A stretch of DNA of 64,000 bases from Rhodococcus ruber (GTDB lineage Bacteria; Actinomycetota; Actinomycetes; Mycobacteriales; Mycobacteriaceae), in NCBI RefSeq assembly GCF_027270735.1, contig NZ_JAPWIJ010000012.1, forward strand, positions 92,056-156,055, read 5' to 3'. This document shows, in pieces, positions 34,213 to 42,680 of the stretch. Positions within the stretch are counted from its first letter, which is position 1, and every line of letters begins with the position of its first letter. The notes beneath the pieces were generated by a model that was given only the letters and a program-made list of their open reading frames with translations, made no database searches and had not been told where the DNA came from. The translations under genes and the position numbers were made by a program.

Positions 34213-34567
34213 CCGGCCCGATCGACGATGTCCGCACACCTCGACAGTCGCGTCGACGCCGCAGCGTTCGCAGCCGTCCGCTTCCCTGTCGACATCACTC
34301 GGCTGGCGGCGTTCGGGGCGCTCTCGACGAGGTGACGGCATTGCACCTGTGCGACAACACGATCTGTGCGCGGGTCACCGTCGACCCGGACGCGGCAGCG
34401 GGCGGGTTCGGGGTGCGCCACGTCGTCGACGGGACGCAGTCACAGAACCTGCTCGACGTGGGAGCCAAGGGCCGCGGGGACGTCTCCCTTTCTCGTTTTC
34501 ACCGTCCGCCTCGCGGTGTACGGTGACCGCGGGGATCGGTACGGCTCGAGAAGAATGTCGGGGGATC

Positions 34568-35749
34568 ATGACTCTGTTCGGTGTGCTCGATCGCGTATTG
34601 ACTCGACGACTGCCCCTGGAGCCTCCGGACGATCCCCATGCCGCGATCCTTCCGACCCCGATCGACAACGACGCCTTCTTCCTCACCCCTCCCGGCATTG
34701 AAGACCTCGCACCCGGTGCGGTGCTCCGGCAGCGCACGACCCGCGGTCTGGTGCCCCGGCCGCGAACCGCAATGCATCAGTTCATGGTGCGATCGACCGA
34801 CGCGCGAGGTCTCCCCGCCGGCGTCACTGCCTCGCTGCTGATCCCGAGGCGGCCGTGGACCGGGCGCGGACCGCGGCCCGTCGTCGCCCACAACGTGGCC
34901 ATCGATTCCCTCGGAGCCAAGAGCACGCCGTCGTACCGGCTCGTGCACGGTGTCGGTGCAGACCTCCCGCCGGTGATGCCGCTCTGGCTCGCCCGCGGAT
35001 ACGCCGTCCTCGTCGCCGATCACCAAGGCCCGCGGATGTCGTACTCCGAAGGCACGATGGCCGGGCATGCCGTCCTGGACTCGCTACGCGGGATGACGGT
35101 CGTCGCCCCGGAGCTCGCCGACAGCCCGGTGGTGGCCTACGGCTACAGCGGCGGCGCGATCGCCACCACGTGGACGGCTCAGCTGCAGCCGAGGTACGCG
35201 CCGGACGTGAGGTTGGCGGGTGCCATCGCCGGTGGAACGCCCACCGACTTCTCGATGCTGCTGGACACCATGAACGGCACCGTCGCGGCCGGCCTGCTGG
35301 GCGCGGCGAGCATGGGTCTCGCGCGTGAGCACCCCGAGATGGTGGAGTTGTTCGGCCCGAAGGCGCTGCTGTTGGCGTCCTGGGTGAAAGACATGTCCGT
35401 CCTCCCCCTGGCCTTGGGAGGGTTGGTACGCATGCGAATCGAGGACTTGGCGTCCCAGCCCGACCCGTTCGACTCCGATATCGCGCGGCGGGTGATCGCC
35501 GCGAACCGTCCGGGTGCCGACGCGCCGTCGGCGCCGGTCGCGTTCTTCCACGGTTCCGCGAGCAAGTGGATCGGCGATCGCTTCATCCCCGAGGCCGGCG
35601 TGACCGCCCTGATCGAGCAGTGGCGCAGCAAGGGTGCCAACGTGCACTACGAGCCCGTGGCAGGCGACCACTTCATCGGTGCCATGACTGGACTGCCGTT
35701 CGTGTTGCGTTGGACCGCAGGGCAATTCGCGGCCAACGGTTCGGGTTAG
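34568..35749 (+). CDS. Secretory-lipase-family (LIP) hydrolase, second paralogue
   Basis: A 393-residue hydrolase. It shares with the 24.7-kb lipase the entry pattern (DAFFLTPPGIEDLAPGAVLRQR), the elbow AYGYSGGAIATTW (Ser about 191), the glycine loop GGTPTDFSMLLDTMNGT and a late Asp-His region (ASKWIGDRF, AGDHFIGA). The ATG follows GGGGGATC; upstream in-frame codons are Arg-rich and not used. The 226 bp before it contains a possible small open frame but no gene I can support. No Sec signal is obvious. It stands alone, with no operon partners. Confidence 0.85.
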   Translation: MTLFGVLDRVLTRRLPLEPPDDPHAAILPTPIDNDAFFLTPPGIEDLAPGAVLRQRTTRGLVPRPRTAMHQFMVRSTDARGLPAGVTASLLIPRRPWTGRGPRPVVAHNVAIDSLGAKSTPSYRLVHGVGADLPPVMPLWLARGYAVLVADHQGPRMSYSEGTMAGHAVLDSLRGMTVVAPELADSPVVAYGYSGGAIATTWTAQLQPRYAPDVRLAGAIAGGTPTDFSMLLDTMNGTVAAGLLGAASMGLAREHPEMVELFGPKALLLASWVKDMSVLPLALGGLVRMRIEDLASQPDPFDSDIARRVIAANRPGADAPSAPVAFFHGSASKWIGDRFIPEAGVTALIEQWRSKGANVHYEPVAGDHFIGAMTGLPFVLRWTAGQFAANGSG

Positions 35750-35862
35750 CTTGCCGTCCGCCGAGTTCGACGTGATAGGTCTCCATCGCGTCGATCACGG
35801 CGGTCAACGGTGAAGACGGGCAACAGATCTCCTCATACAATTCAGAAAAGGGCGGGCAGGAT

Positions 35863-36918
35863 TCAGAAGGGAAGAGCGGTGCCGGTTTCAGTTGCCAGGG
35901 CCCGGATGTCGGAGAGGGTCTGTTCGGCCAGCACCACTCCCCCGTCAGCGAGATTGCTTGCCGCAGCGTTGTCCTCGACCTCGCCGGGGTAGTAGATGCG
36001 GTCGCTACCTTCCGCCAGCGGGGTGGAATGCACCTCGTCGATCAGTCCTTGTACAGCCTCGAGATAGTGCTCGGTCTTGCCTGCGCTGGCGACGTCGATG
36101 GCGATGAACATGTGGCCCGCTCCGCTGGGCCGGTCTGCGACGTACGGTCCCGTCACTGCTGTGCCGGTGTTACTGCCGGTGAGCGCGCCGGAGAGGATGT
36201 CCATCATGAAGGTGATGGCGTAACCCTTATGGCCCGCCATGGGCAAGATGACGCCGTCGATCGCCTCGGATGCGTCGGTGGTGATGCGACCGTCGGCGTT
36301 CATCGCCCACGTGTCCGGGATCGATTCGCCTCTGTTTCGCGCGAGGTAGATCTTGCCGCGGGCAACGGCGGTGTTCGCGATGTCGACGACCACTGCTCCC
36401 CCTGGCGTGGGTGCAGGTGCCCCGATCGACCAGGGGTTTGTGCCGAGGCGTTTCTCGCGCCCACCCCACGGTGCCATCGCTGGACTGGCGTTGGTGGTCA
36501 GGATGGACGCGCAGCCGTCGAGTGCTGCACGCCGGGTGTAGTACATCGCCGTGCCGAAGTGGTTCGAATTGCGGACTCCGACCATTCCGATTCCGTATTG
36601 ACGTGCCCGTTCGATCGCCGACTTCCGGGCGGTTTCGGTCAATACCTGGCCGATACCGTCGCGGCCGTCGAGGATCTGCAGGGCCCCCGCATCCGCGATG
36701 ACTTCCGGTGCGGTGACCGCAGTCATCGCACCGGTACGGAGCCGCGCCACGTACCACGGCAAACGGAGCACACCGTGGGACTGATGCCCCCACAGGTCGG
36801 ACTGAACGAGACTGTCCGCCACAAGCCGGGAATCGGCTTCGGGAACGTCGTGAGACCGCAGGACCGCGGCAGCGAACTCGGTGAGCGCATCGGGTTCGAT
36901 GCGGGTTTCGTCGGTCAT
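35863..36918 (-). CDS. Ldh-family (malate/L-sulfolactate type) dehydrogenase
   Basis: A 351-residue enzyme of the type-2 malate/lactate dehydrogenase family, which is unrelated to Rossmann LDHs. Characteristic motifs are DLWGHQSHGVLRLP (about 43-56), VRNSNHFGTAMYYTRRA, TTNASPAMAPWGG, LGTNPWSIGAPAP and LPMAGHKGYAITFMMDILSGALTG. Family members reduce or oxidise 2-hydroxy acids (malate, sulfolactate, ureidoglycolate, diketogulonate) with NAD(P). The ATG has GAGGGA upstream; an alternative ATG seven codons earlier lacks one. It is divergent from the ABM-aldehyde dehydrogenase-cupin genes and shares a GGTATACA motif with the GntR-CitMHS promoter, so it likely belongs to the same pathway. Confidence 0.88.
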   Translation of the reverse strand: MTDETRIEPDALTEFAAAVLRSHDVPEADSRLVADSLVQSDLWGHQSHGVLRLPWYVARLRTGAMTAVTAPEVIADAGALQILDGRDGIGQVLTETARKSAIERARQYGIGMVGVRNSNHFGTAMYYTRRAALDGCASILTTNASPAMAPWGGREKRLGTNPWSIGAPAPTPGGAVVVDIANTAVARGKIYLARNRGESIPDTWAMNADGRITTDASEAIDGVILPMAGHKGYAITFMMDILSGALTGSNTGTAVTGPYVADRPSGAGHMFIAIDVASAGKTEHYLEAVQGLIDEVHSTPLAEGSDRIYYPGEVEDNAAASNLADGGVVLAEQTLSDIRALATETGTALPF

Positions 36919-36951
36919 GGAATCAATCCCTCGTTTCAATCGATACGTTTA

Positions 36952-36959
36952 GGTATACA
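36952..36959. promoter_or_regulatory. Possible GntR half-operator GGTATACA
   Basis: GGTATACA contains the GT-N-AC core of GntR sites. It lies between the divergent Ldh-family and ABM genes, and the same eight bases recur at 40144 between the gntR gene and the CitMHS transporter. Short, so only suggestive. Confidence 0.35.
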
Positions 36960-37009
36960 CTACGACATACATAACGTGGATCACATTCGAGTCGAGGAGC
37001 CTTTCCGTG

Positions 37010-37324
37010 ATGAACCTGCTGGTGTCGGTGAGCGTCAAGCCCGACAAGCGCGAGAAATTCATCGGCGCGATCGTCGAGAACGCAGTGTCGTCGGTGCGGG
37101 ATGAGCCCGGATGCCATCAGTTCGACGTATTCGAGGACGAGAGCACACCCAACCACTTCTTCTACTACGAGCGTTACACCGACCGCGCTGCGTTCGACGC
37201 GCACAAAGCGTCCCCACATTTCGCTGCCTGGCGGGAGATCGCCGAGGACGTCATCGTTCCCGGCTCGCAACACAACACGTTCGGCAGTTCCGTCACCACC
37301 GTGATCGCGTCCGAGTCCGTCTGA
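37010..37324 (+). CDS. Antibiotic-biosynthesis-monooxygenase (ABM) domain protein
   Basis: A 104-residue dimeric alpha-beta-barrel-type protein: MNLLVSVSVKPDKREKF, DEPGCHQFDVFED, FYYERYTDRAAFDAHKASPHF, the usual ABM order with the conserved F-x-x-YE and H-x-x-S-x-H segments. ABM proteins act as cofactor-less monooxygenases or quinol-type oxidases, and in catabolic operons some metabolise intermediates or detoxify. The ATG is preceded by a GTG codon and a GAGGAG at about 36993. It opens an operon with aldehyde dehydrogenase and cupin. Confidence 0.85.
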   Translation: MNLLVSVSVKPDKREKFIGAIVENAVSSVRDEPGCHQFDVFEDESTPNHFFYYERYTDRAAFDAHKASPHFAAWREIAEDVIVPGSQHNTFGSSVTTVIASESV

Positions 37325-37366
37325 CGTTTCTCGTTTTCGGGCCACCTATCCAGGAGAACTTCATCA

Positions 37367-38782
37367 ATGTCTGCTTCCATCACCACCATCAACCCGGCGA
37401 CCGGCCGCGAGCTCGCTACGTACGAAGCGATGAGCGACGCGGTCATCGACGCTGCGCTCGACACTGCTTCGGCCGCCCAGACCGACTGGGCGCATACCGG
37501 TTTCGATGACCGCTCGAAAATTCTGCACGACGGAGCCGCCGAATTACGATCCCGCGCAGAGTCACTGGCGTTGTTGGTGACCCGAGAGATGGGCAAGCCG
37601 CTCGCAGAGTCTCGAGCCGAAGTGGAAAAATGCGCTGTCGGCCTCGAGTACTACGCAGACAACGCTGCCGGCTTCCTCGCCGACGAGACCTACGAAACCT
37701 CCGCCGACACCTCCTGGGTGTCGTACGAACCCATCGGGATCGTGCTGGCGATCATGCCGTGGAACTTCCCGCTCTGGCAGGTCTTTCGTTTCGCTGCGCC
37801 CGCGCTGATGGCCGGGAACGCCGCATTGTTGAAGCACTCTCCCAACACCACGGGCTCTGCTCTCGAAGCTCAGGCCATTCTCGAAGCCGCGGGGTTGCCC
37901 GCAGGATTGTTCACCACCCTGCTCGTCGCCGAGGTCGACGTACCGGCGGTCACCGAACGCCTCATCTCCGATCCCCGCGTCGGTGCCGTGACCATCACCG
38001 GCAGTGAACGCGCCGGATCTGCGGTGGGGTCCATCGCCGGACGCGAAATCAAGAAATCGGTGCTCGAGCTCGGCGGCTCGGATCCCTTCATCGTTCTCGC
38101 CGACGCCGACCTCCCCAAGGTCGCGCACCTGGCCGCCAAGGGCCGCTTCCTCAATGCCGGCCAATCCTGCATCTCCCCGAAACGGTTCATCGTCGAAGCC
38201 CCGGTCGCCGACGAGTTCACCCGACTGGTCGTCGCTGCAGTCGAATCACTGACCGTCGGCGATCCCGAAGCCGACGGCACCGACGTCGGTCCGATGGCGC
38301 GAGCTGATCTACGCGACGGCGTCGCTGCACAGGTCCAGGACTCAGTCGACGCGGGCGCGACCCTGCTCACCGGTGGCACGGTCCTCGATCGGCCCGGTAA
38401 CTTCTACGCCCCCACGGTCCTGGGCAACGTCGGCACCGGCATGGCGGCGTACCACGAAGAAGCGTTCGGCCCGGTCGCGTCCATTATCACCGTTGCAGAC
38501 GCCGACGAAGCAGTTCACGTCGCCAACGACACCCGATTCGGGCTAGGCGCCAGCATCTGGAGCGCAGATGTGAACAGGGCCATTGCGGTCGGAAAACGAG
38601 TCACCTCCGGTGCCTGCTTCGTCAACGCCGTCGTCGCCTCCGACGCCCGAATGCCCTTCGGGGGCACCAAGCGGTCCGGTTACGGCCGAGAACTCGCCTC
38701 CGCCGGTATCCGCGAATTCGTCAACGTGCGTACCTGGTGGGCCATGAACACTCCTGCCTCGGTTGCACCCACATCGGAGTGA
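37367..38782 (+). CDS. NAD(P)-dependent aldehyde dehydrogenase (succinate-semialdehyde type)
   Basis: A 471-residue aldehyde dehydrogenase. The signature motifs are complete: IMPWNFPLWQ, the cofactor loop ITGSERAGSAVG, the catalytic Glu in LELGGSDPFIV and the nucleophile in NAGQSCISPKR (Cys about 266), then EEAFGPVASI and PFGGTKRSGYG. Length and the SCISPKR variant fit the GabD/SSADH-like branch. It would oxidise an aldehyde acid to the acid in the cytoplasm. It is 42 bp after the ABM gene and 58 bp before the cupin, so one operon is likely. Whether the substrate is succinate semialdehyde or another aldehyde acid cannot be told. Confidence 0.92.
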   Translation: MSASITTINPATGRELATYEAMSDAVIDAALDTASAAQTDWAHTGFDDRSKILHDGAAELRSRAESLALLVTREMGKPLAESRAEVEKCAVGLEYYADNAAGFLADETYETSADTSWVSYEPIGIVLAIMPWNFPLWQVFRFAAPALMAGNAALLKHSPNTTGSALEAQAILEAAGLPAGLFTTLLVAEVDVPAVTERLISDPRVGAVTITGSERAGSAVGSIAGREIKKSVLELGGSDPFIVLADADLPKVAHLAAKGRFLNAGQSCISPKRFIVEAPVADEFTRLVVAAVESLTVGDPEADGTDVGPMARADLRDGVAAQVQDSVDAGATLLTGGTVLDRPGNFYAPTVLGNVGTGMAAYHEEAFGPVASIITVADADEAVHVANDTRFGLGASIWSADVNRAIAVGKRVTSGACFVNAVVASDARMPFGGTKRSGYGRELASAGIREFVNVRTWWAMNTPASVAPTSE

Positions 38783-38840
38783 CACCCCACTGCTCAGTGC
38801 ACTGCCCCACAGCCCGCATCACCCGAAAGGACCATCACCG

Positions 38841-39299
38841 ATGACTACCACCGAAGGCCGTACCGTCACCGACTCCGCCAGCGACGACGGCCGCCCCGCC
38901 GTCGTGCTGCATTCCTCCGGCATCACTCCACGCCAACGCGGCGGAGGAGCCCGCACCATTCCGCTTGTCTCACAACAGGTCGGCGCAAAGGACTTCCTCA
39001 ACGGCATCACCATGTTCGCCCCCGGATCGGCGATACCCGAACACATTCACAACTGCGACGAGTCGGTACTGGTCCTGAAAGGATCGGCCGTCGCACACAT
39101 CGACGGAAAGGAGTATCCCGTCACCGTCGGCGACAACTCGTTCATCCCGGCAGGTATTCGACACTTCTTCCACAACACCTCCGACACCGACGAACTCCAC
39201 ATCTTCTGGACCTACGCCTCCATCGACGCCAACCGCACCGTGATCTCCACCGGCGTGACCACTCGCATCGACGAGGAACACGGCACCAACATCGCCTGA
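38841..39299 (+). CDS. Cupin-domain protein
   Basis: A 152-residue single-domain cupin. Motif 1 is PGSAIPEHIHNCDESVLVLKG with metal-binding His-x-His and Glu, and motif 2 is DNSFIPAGIRHFFHN with the third His. Cupins range from dioxygenases and isomerases to sensors. The ATG follows CGAAAGG. It closes the ABM-aldehyde dehydrogenase operon and ends just before a strong terminator. With those neighbours, a metal-dependent step or ligand-binding role in the same pathway is likely. Confidence 0.87.
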   Translation: MTTTEGRTVTDSASDDGRPAVVLHSSGITPRQRGGGARTIPLVSQQVGAKDFLNGITMFAPGSAIPEHIHNCDESVLVLKGSAVAHIDGKEYPVTVGDNSFIPAGIRHFFHNTSDTDELHIFWTYASIDANRTVISTGVTTRIDEEHGTNIA

Positions 39300-39324
39300 C
39301 GCGTTCGCCCGCGTCGCACCCGAA

Positions 39325-39362
39325 GGCCGCAGGACTCCGTCAAAACGCCGAGTCCTGCGGCC
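39325..39362. terminator. Bidirectional hairpin terminator
   Basis: A perfect 13-bp stem (GGCCGCAGGACTC with its complement) closes a 12-nt loop between the convergent cupin and gntR genes. Confidence 0.82.
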
Positions 39363-39391
39363 CGCCCGACCATCAGCCGACCGGACGAAGC

Positions 39392-40096
39392 TCAGGCGGT
39401 GACAACGTCGATCCGCGGACCACCGCCCGCACGTGCAGGATTCATCACTGCATCGAGGATGGTTCGCTCGGTGGCCTCGAGATGCTCGGCCGCCGCTGCC
39501 TTCGCAGCCGACGAGTCTCCGGCGATGATCGCCCGACACATCTGCTGATGCTCCACCAGCGATCGCTCGAGGCGATCCGGACTGGTGTGCGCAATCGACC
39601 TCAAACGCGCACTGTGCGGCCGCAATTCGGCAATCGATCGAGACAAGTGCGCGTTACGCGTGTACGAGATCACCGCCCGATCGAACTGCTCGGCGAGTTC
39701 GTAGAAGTGCTCCCACCGCTGACTCGACGGTTCCTCGTTCTCCATGCTGTCGAGCTCGCCGAGAATCTCGATGAACGGCGCAGCCGCAGCCGGATCGAAA
39801 CGCACCGCATCGGCAACCATCCCGGTAGCCGTCGACTCGAGCAGTGAGCGAAGCTCGAAAAGATCACGCACCCCCGATATCGATATCGGTGCCACCCGTG
39901 CACCCTGCCGGTCGACCAGCGTGACGAGACCTTCGGCCTCGAGCCGCACAAATGCTTGCCGCACAGGGGTTCTGGACGCATTCAGCCGCTCACCGATGGA
40001 AATCGCGCCCAGCGACGAGCCAGGCGCGATCTCACCCGACATGATCTCCGCCTTGAGCTGCGCATACACCCGATCACTCTTGCTGTCACCCGTCAT
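39392..40096 (-). CDS. GntR-family regulator, FCD (FadR) subfamily
   Basis: A 234-residue regulator. The wHTH covers residues 5-75: VYAQLKAEIMSGEIAPGSSL, then LNASRTPVRQAFVRLEAEGLVTLV; the FCD domain follows with FEIRSLLE-like and EHLEATERT segments. Members sense organic acids. The ATG was chosen because upstream codons run into the promoter of the divergent transporter. It faces a CitMHS carrier across 86 bp that contain an ATAC-G-GTAT inverted repeat at 40140-40148 and GGTATACA. It probably controls the carrier and, through the related motif at 36952, the catabolic genes. Confidence 0.9.
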   Translation of the reverse strand: MTGDSKSDRVYAQLKAEIMSGEIAPGSSLGAISIGERLNASRTPVRQAFVRLEAEGLVTLVDRQGARVAPISISGVRDLFELRSLLESTATGMVADAVRFDPAAAAPFIEILGELDSMENEEPSSQRWEHFYELAEQFDRAVISYTRNAHLSRSIAELRPHSARLRSIAHTSPDRLERSLVEHQQMCRAIIAGDSSAAKAAAAEHLEATERTILDAVMNPARAGGGPRIDVVTA

Positions 40097-40143
40097 GAAT
40101 GCATCGTAGCCAACCGCTCGGCACTCGCAAAGGAATGCCATAC

Positions 40144-40151
40144 GGTATACA
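40144..40151. promoter_or_regulatory. Possible GntR operator in the gntR-CitMHS space
   Basis: GGTATACA follows and overlaps an inverted repeat, ATAC-G-GTAT. It sits about midway between the divergent start codons. See the copy at 36952. Confidence 0.4.
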
Positions 40152-40182
40152 GTGATGCACACCACTACACGAAAGGGCGACG

Positions 40183-41622
40183 ATGCTCGTCATACTCGGT
40201 TTTTCCATGATCGCGGTTTTCATGTACCTGATCATGAGCAAACGCATCACACCGGTCGCGGCACTTATCCTGGTGCCTACCGTGTTCGGCCTGTTCGCAG
40301 GCGCAGGTCTGGGCCTGAGCGACATCATCATGGAAGCTCTGCTCAAACTCGCGCCCACTGCAGCACTGCTGTTCTTCGCCATCACGTTCTTCGGAATCAT
40401 GATCGACGTCGGGCTCTTCGACCCCCTGATCAGACTGATCCTCAAATTCGTCAAGAACGACCCGATGCGTCTGGTCGTCGGTACTGCACTACTGACCTCG
40501 ATCGTCTCCCTCGACGGTGACGGATCGACCACCTTCATCATCGTGACCTCGGCATTCCTGCCGATCTACCTCAAACTCCGCATGAGCCCGGTCGTCCTGA
40601 CCGTCGTTGCAGCCACAGCCAACGGCGTCCTGAACACCGTTCCCTGGGGTGGATCGACAGCACGTGCGTCGGCAGCGCTCGGCGTCTCTCCGATCGACAT
40701 TTTCGTCCCGATGATTCCAGCTATTGCAGCAGGCTTGATCGCCGTCACGGTCCTCGCCTACTTCCTCGGCCGCGCGGAACGCAGGCGAGTCGGTACGCTC
40801 ACCCTCGATCCCGAATCACGCATCCTCCGGCGCGAAAGCGTGACCACCACAGCAGGAACGGGAGGCAGCGCCTCCACCGGATCGGATCGACCGGCCACCG
40901 GCTCCGCAGGCACCGGCGACGACATACCCGCGACAGCGACCCCCGAGACCAGCGACTTCGGCGATCTCCCCGAAGACGCAGCGGCACACCTGCACCGACC
41001 CAAAGCCCGCCCGAAGCTGGTGTGGCTCAACCTCGCTCTCACCATCGCCGTGATGACACTGCTCGTCCTCGATATCGTCGAACCACCGGTTACGTTCATG
41101 ATCGCCGTCGGCATTGCACTGGTACTGAACTTTCCTCGTGTCAGCGAGCAGTCCGACCAAATCAAAGCCCACGCATCGAGCGTCGTTTCCGTCGTCGCCC
41201 TCGTCTTCGCAGCATCGGTTCTCACCGGCGTACTCAACGGCACCGGCATGGTCGAAGAGATGTCCCGGTGGCTCGTCAACGTGATCCCCGACGCCTTCGG
41301 ACCCCACCTGGCCATCGTTGCCGGCGTACTCAGCATCCCGCTGACGTTCTTGATGAGCAACGACGCCTTCTTCTTCGGAGTACTACCGGTGCTCACCGAA
41401 ACCGCATCGCACTACGGCATCACCAGCGAAGAAATGGCACGGGCCGCCATCGTCGGTCAACCCCTGCACACGTCGAGCCCGTTGGTTGCATCGTTCCTCC
41501 TGCTCATCGGACTCGCCAAAGTCGAACTCGGAGCGCACCTTCGGAAAGCAATCTGGCGCGCATCACTCGTCTGCGTGGTCATGCTCGCCGTCGGCGCACT
41601 CACCGCCGCCTACCCCGGATGA
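40183..41622 (+). CDS. CitMHS-family carboxylate transporter
   Basis: A 479-residue membrane protein of the citrate-Mg:H+/citrate-Ca:H+ symporter family. Typical features are the FFGIMIDVGLFDPLIR helix, SIVSLDGDGSTTFII, NTVPWGGSTARA and, late in the second half, FLMSNDAFFFGVLPVL and GQPLHTSSPLVAS. A hydrophilic loop of about 85 residues (roughly 200-285), rich in Thr, Gly and Ala, separates the halves. CitMHS carriers import citrate with a divalent metal. The gene is divergent from the FCD-GntR regulator and is followed by a universal stress gene with a near-overlap, echoing the tct operon. Confidence 0.9.
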   Translation: MLVILGFSMIAVFMYLIMSKRITPVAALILVPTVFGLFAGAGLGLSDIIMEALLKLAPTAALLFFAITFFGIMIDVGLFDPLIRLILKFVKNDPMRLVVGTALLTSIVSLDGDGSTTFIIVTSAFLPIYLKLRMSPVVLTVVAATANGVLNTVPWGGSTARASAALGVSPIDIFVPMIPAIAAGLIAVTVLAYFLGRAERRRVGTLTLDPESRILRRESVTTTAGTGGSASTGSDRPATGSAGTGDDIPATATPETSDFGDLPEDAAAHLHRPKARPKLVWLNLALTIAVMTLLVLDIVEPPVTFMIAVGIALVLNFPRVSEQSDQIKAHASSVVSVVALVFAASVLTGVLNGTGMVEEMSRWLVNVIPDAFGPHLAIVAGVLSIPLTFLMSNDAFFFGVLPVLTETASHYGITSEEMARAAIVGQPLHTSSPLVASFLLLIGLAKVELGAHLRKAIWRASLVCVVMLAVGALTAAYPG

Positions 41623-41630
41623 GGACATCC

Positions 41631-42038
41631 ATGAATATCGTCATCGCACAGAACGATCGACCCGAAAGCCGACTCGCATTCGACTGGGTTCTGAACCATG
41701 GCACCGCAATGGCCAGCAGCCCCACCGATCTACACGTCCACGTCGTGCTCGTCGGCGGTGCTGATTCTCCGGCGAGCCCCAACTACAGCTCACCCACATT
41801 CGGAGAGTCGATCGCCGCTGAACTTGTAAGAGTCGGAATTTCTCACACCGTCCATCCAGCTGGCCATGATGCAGCGACACAGATCGTCGAAGTCGCCGAG
41901 TCAGTCTCGGCCGACCTCGTAGTCATCGGGATGCGCCGTCGATCGGCAACGATGAAGCTGCTACTCGGGAGCCAAGTCCAACGAGTCATGCTCGACGCAC
42001 CCTGCCCCGTCGTAACCATAAAATCCCCGCTCGACTGA
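41631..42038 (+). CDS. Universal stress protein (UspA family), single domain
   Basis: A 135-residue UspA-type protein: MNIVIAQNDRPESR, DLVVIGMRRRSATMKLLLGSQVQRVML, CPVVTI. As in the USP of the tct operon, the second Gly of the G-x2-G-x9-GS loop is replaced (RRRSA). ATG at 41631 has GAGGA upstream; an ATG at 41619 overlapping the transporter stop is an alternative. The tie to a carboxylate carrier suggests a role linked to transport. Confidence 0.87.
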   Translation: MNIVIAQNDRPESRLAFDWVLNHGTAMASSPTDLHVHVVLVGGADSPASPNYSSPTFGESIAAELVRVGISHTVHPAGHDAATQIVEVAESVSADLVVIGMRRRSATMKLLLGSQVQRVMLDAPCPVVTIKSPLD

Positions 42039-42486
42039 ACCCGAGTAGCGCAGAAGATGTCGCCGGTTGCGTCCCTCTAGTCACCGCAACCGGCACATCT
42101 GCACGTGGTCACTGACGCACCGGTCACGCTGAGAGGCGAAACGCAGAACAAAGGCAGGACGCCGGGTCCACAATGCTCCCTCCACAATGTGCGTCATGTA
42201 CTTGATCGGTGGCAGAGAGGATTCAAATCCCGCTGCGCCACTTGTCCATTCACAGCCGACGTACGCAGAAGTCCACGACCCCCGCCGAAACCCGTTGCTC
42301 ACCCTACTTTTCGGATCCATATGGACTCCGTGCCCCGAGTCGGACTCGAACCGACACTGTGCGGATTCAAGTCCGTGGAAGTGGATTCGCATGAACTTCA
42401 ATGGACTCGATATATGTTTATTCACAACGTTTTTCGTGCACGGCCGTCCGAACCAGTCCATGACGATTCGTACCGACTTGTGACAC
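42039..42486. other. Gene-free, partly decayed stretch
   Basis: No gene is supported here. An open frame of 98 codons on the plus strand exists, but its translation has the EDSNP and SDSNR look of tRNA-like DNA read as protein. A tRNA 3' fragment lies at 42331-42355 on the minus strand. AT-richer patches (TATATGTTTATTCACAACG at about 42412-42430) differ from the surroundings. This looks like a former integration point. Confidence 0.5.
42331..42355 (-). other. tRNA 3'-end remnant (T arm and acceptor strand)
   Basis: On the minus strand GTCGG-TTCGAGT-CCGAC forms a perfect 5-bp T stem with the invariant TTCGA loop, followed by TCGGGGC and a discriminator A. No matching 5' acceptor strand (GCCCCGA) occurs in the next 100 bases upstream, and the preceding anticodon-like hairpin has a 6-nt loop. 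So only the 3' end of a tRNA is present, as often left by integrases at an att site. Confidence 0.5.
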
Positions 42487-42645
42487 TTACGTGACATCGA
42501 GCGTCACTCGCATCAGCACGATCGAACCGTCCTGAGACGAAGGGCCCTGGTAGGTCTGTCCGATTGCCGCACTTCCGAGGGCGCACGAATCCTTGCGTCC
42601 GCCGGCATCGAGCCCAACTGAAGCGGCGCGTACCCGCAGCGCCGA
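42487..42645 (-). pseudogene. Possible C-terminal gene remnant
   Basis: About 52 codons on the minus strand read as protein-like sequence (SALRVRAASVGLDAG, IGQTYQGPSSQDGSIVL, MRVTLDVT) ending in TAA, with normal codon bias, but there is no start or upstream half: the frame runs into the end of mesD. I do not recognise the family. Confidence 0.3.
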
Positions 42646-42680
42646 TGTCAGCCGACTCGGGTGTCGCCGGGTCACGCGAA

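Noticed and set aside
34332..34526. 64-codon plus-strand frame before the second lipase
   Set aside because: Protein-like in part (VVDGTQSQNLLDVG), but no ribosome site, no family and Arg-rich end; could be a fragment but not supportable.
42217..42240. A second tRNA-like T arm around GGATTCAAATCC
   Set aside because: The flanking arms do not pair as a 5-bp T stem and the loop has an extra base.
42187..42483. 98-codon plus-strand frame
   Set aside because: Its EDSNP and SDSNR pieces are what tRNA-like DNA gives when translated; no ribosome site or family.
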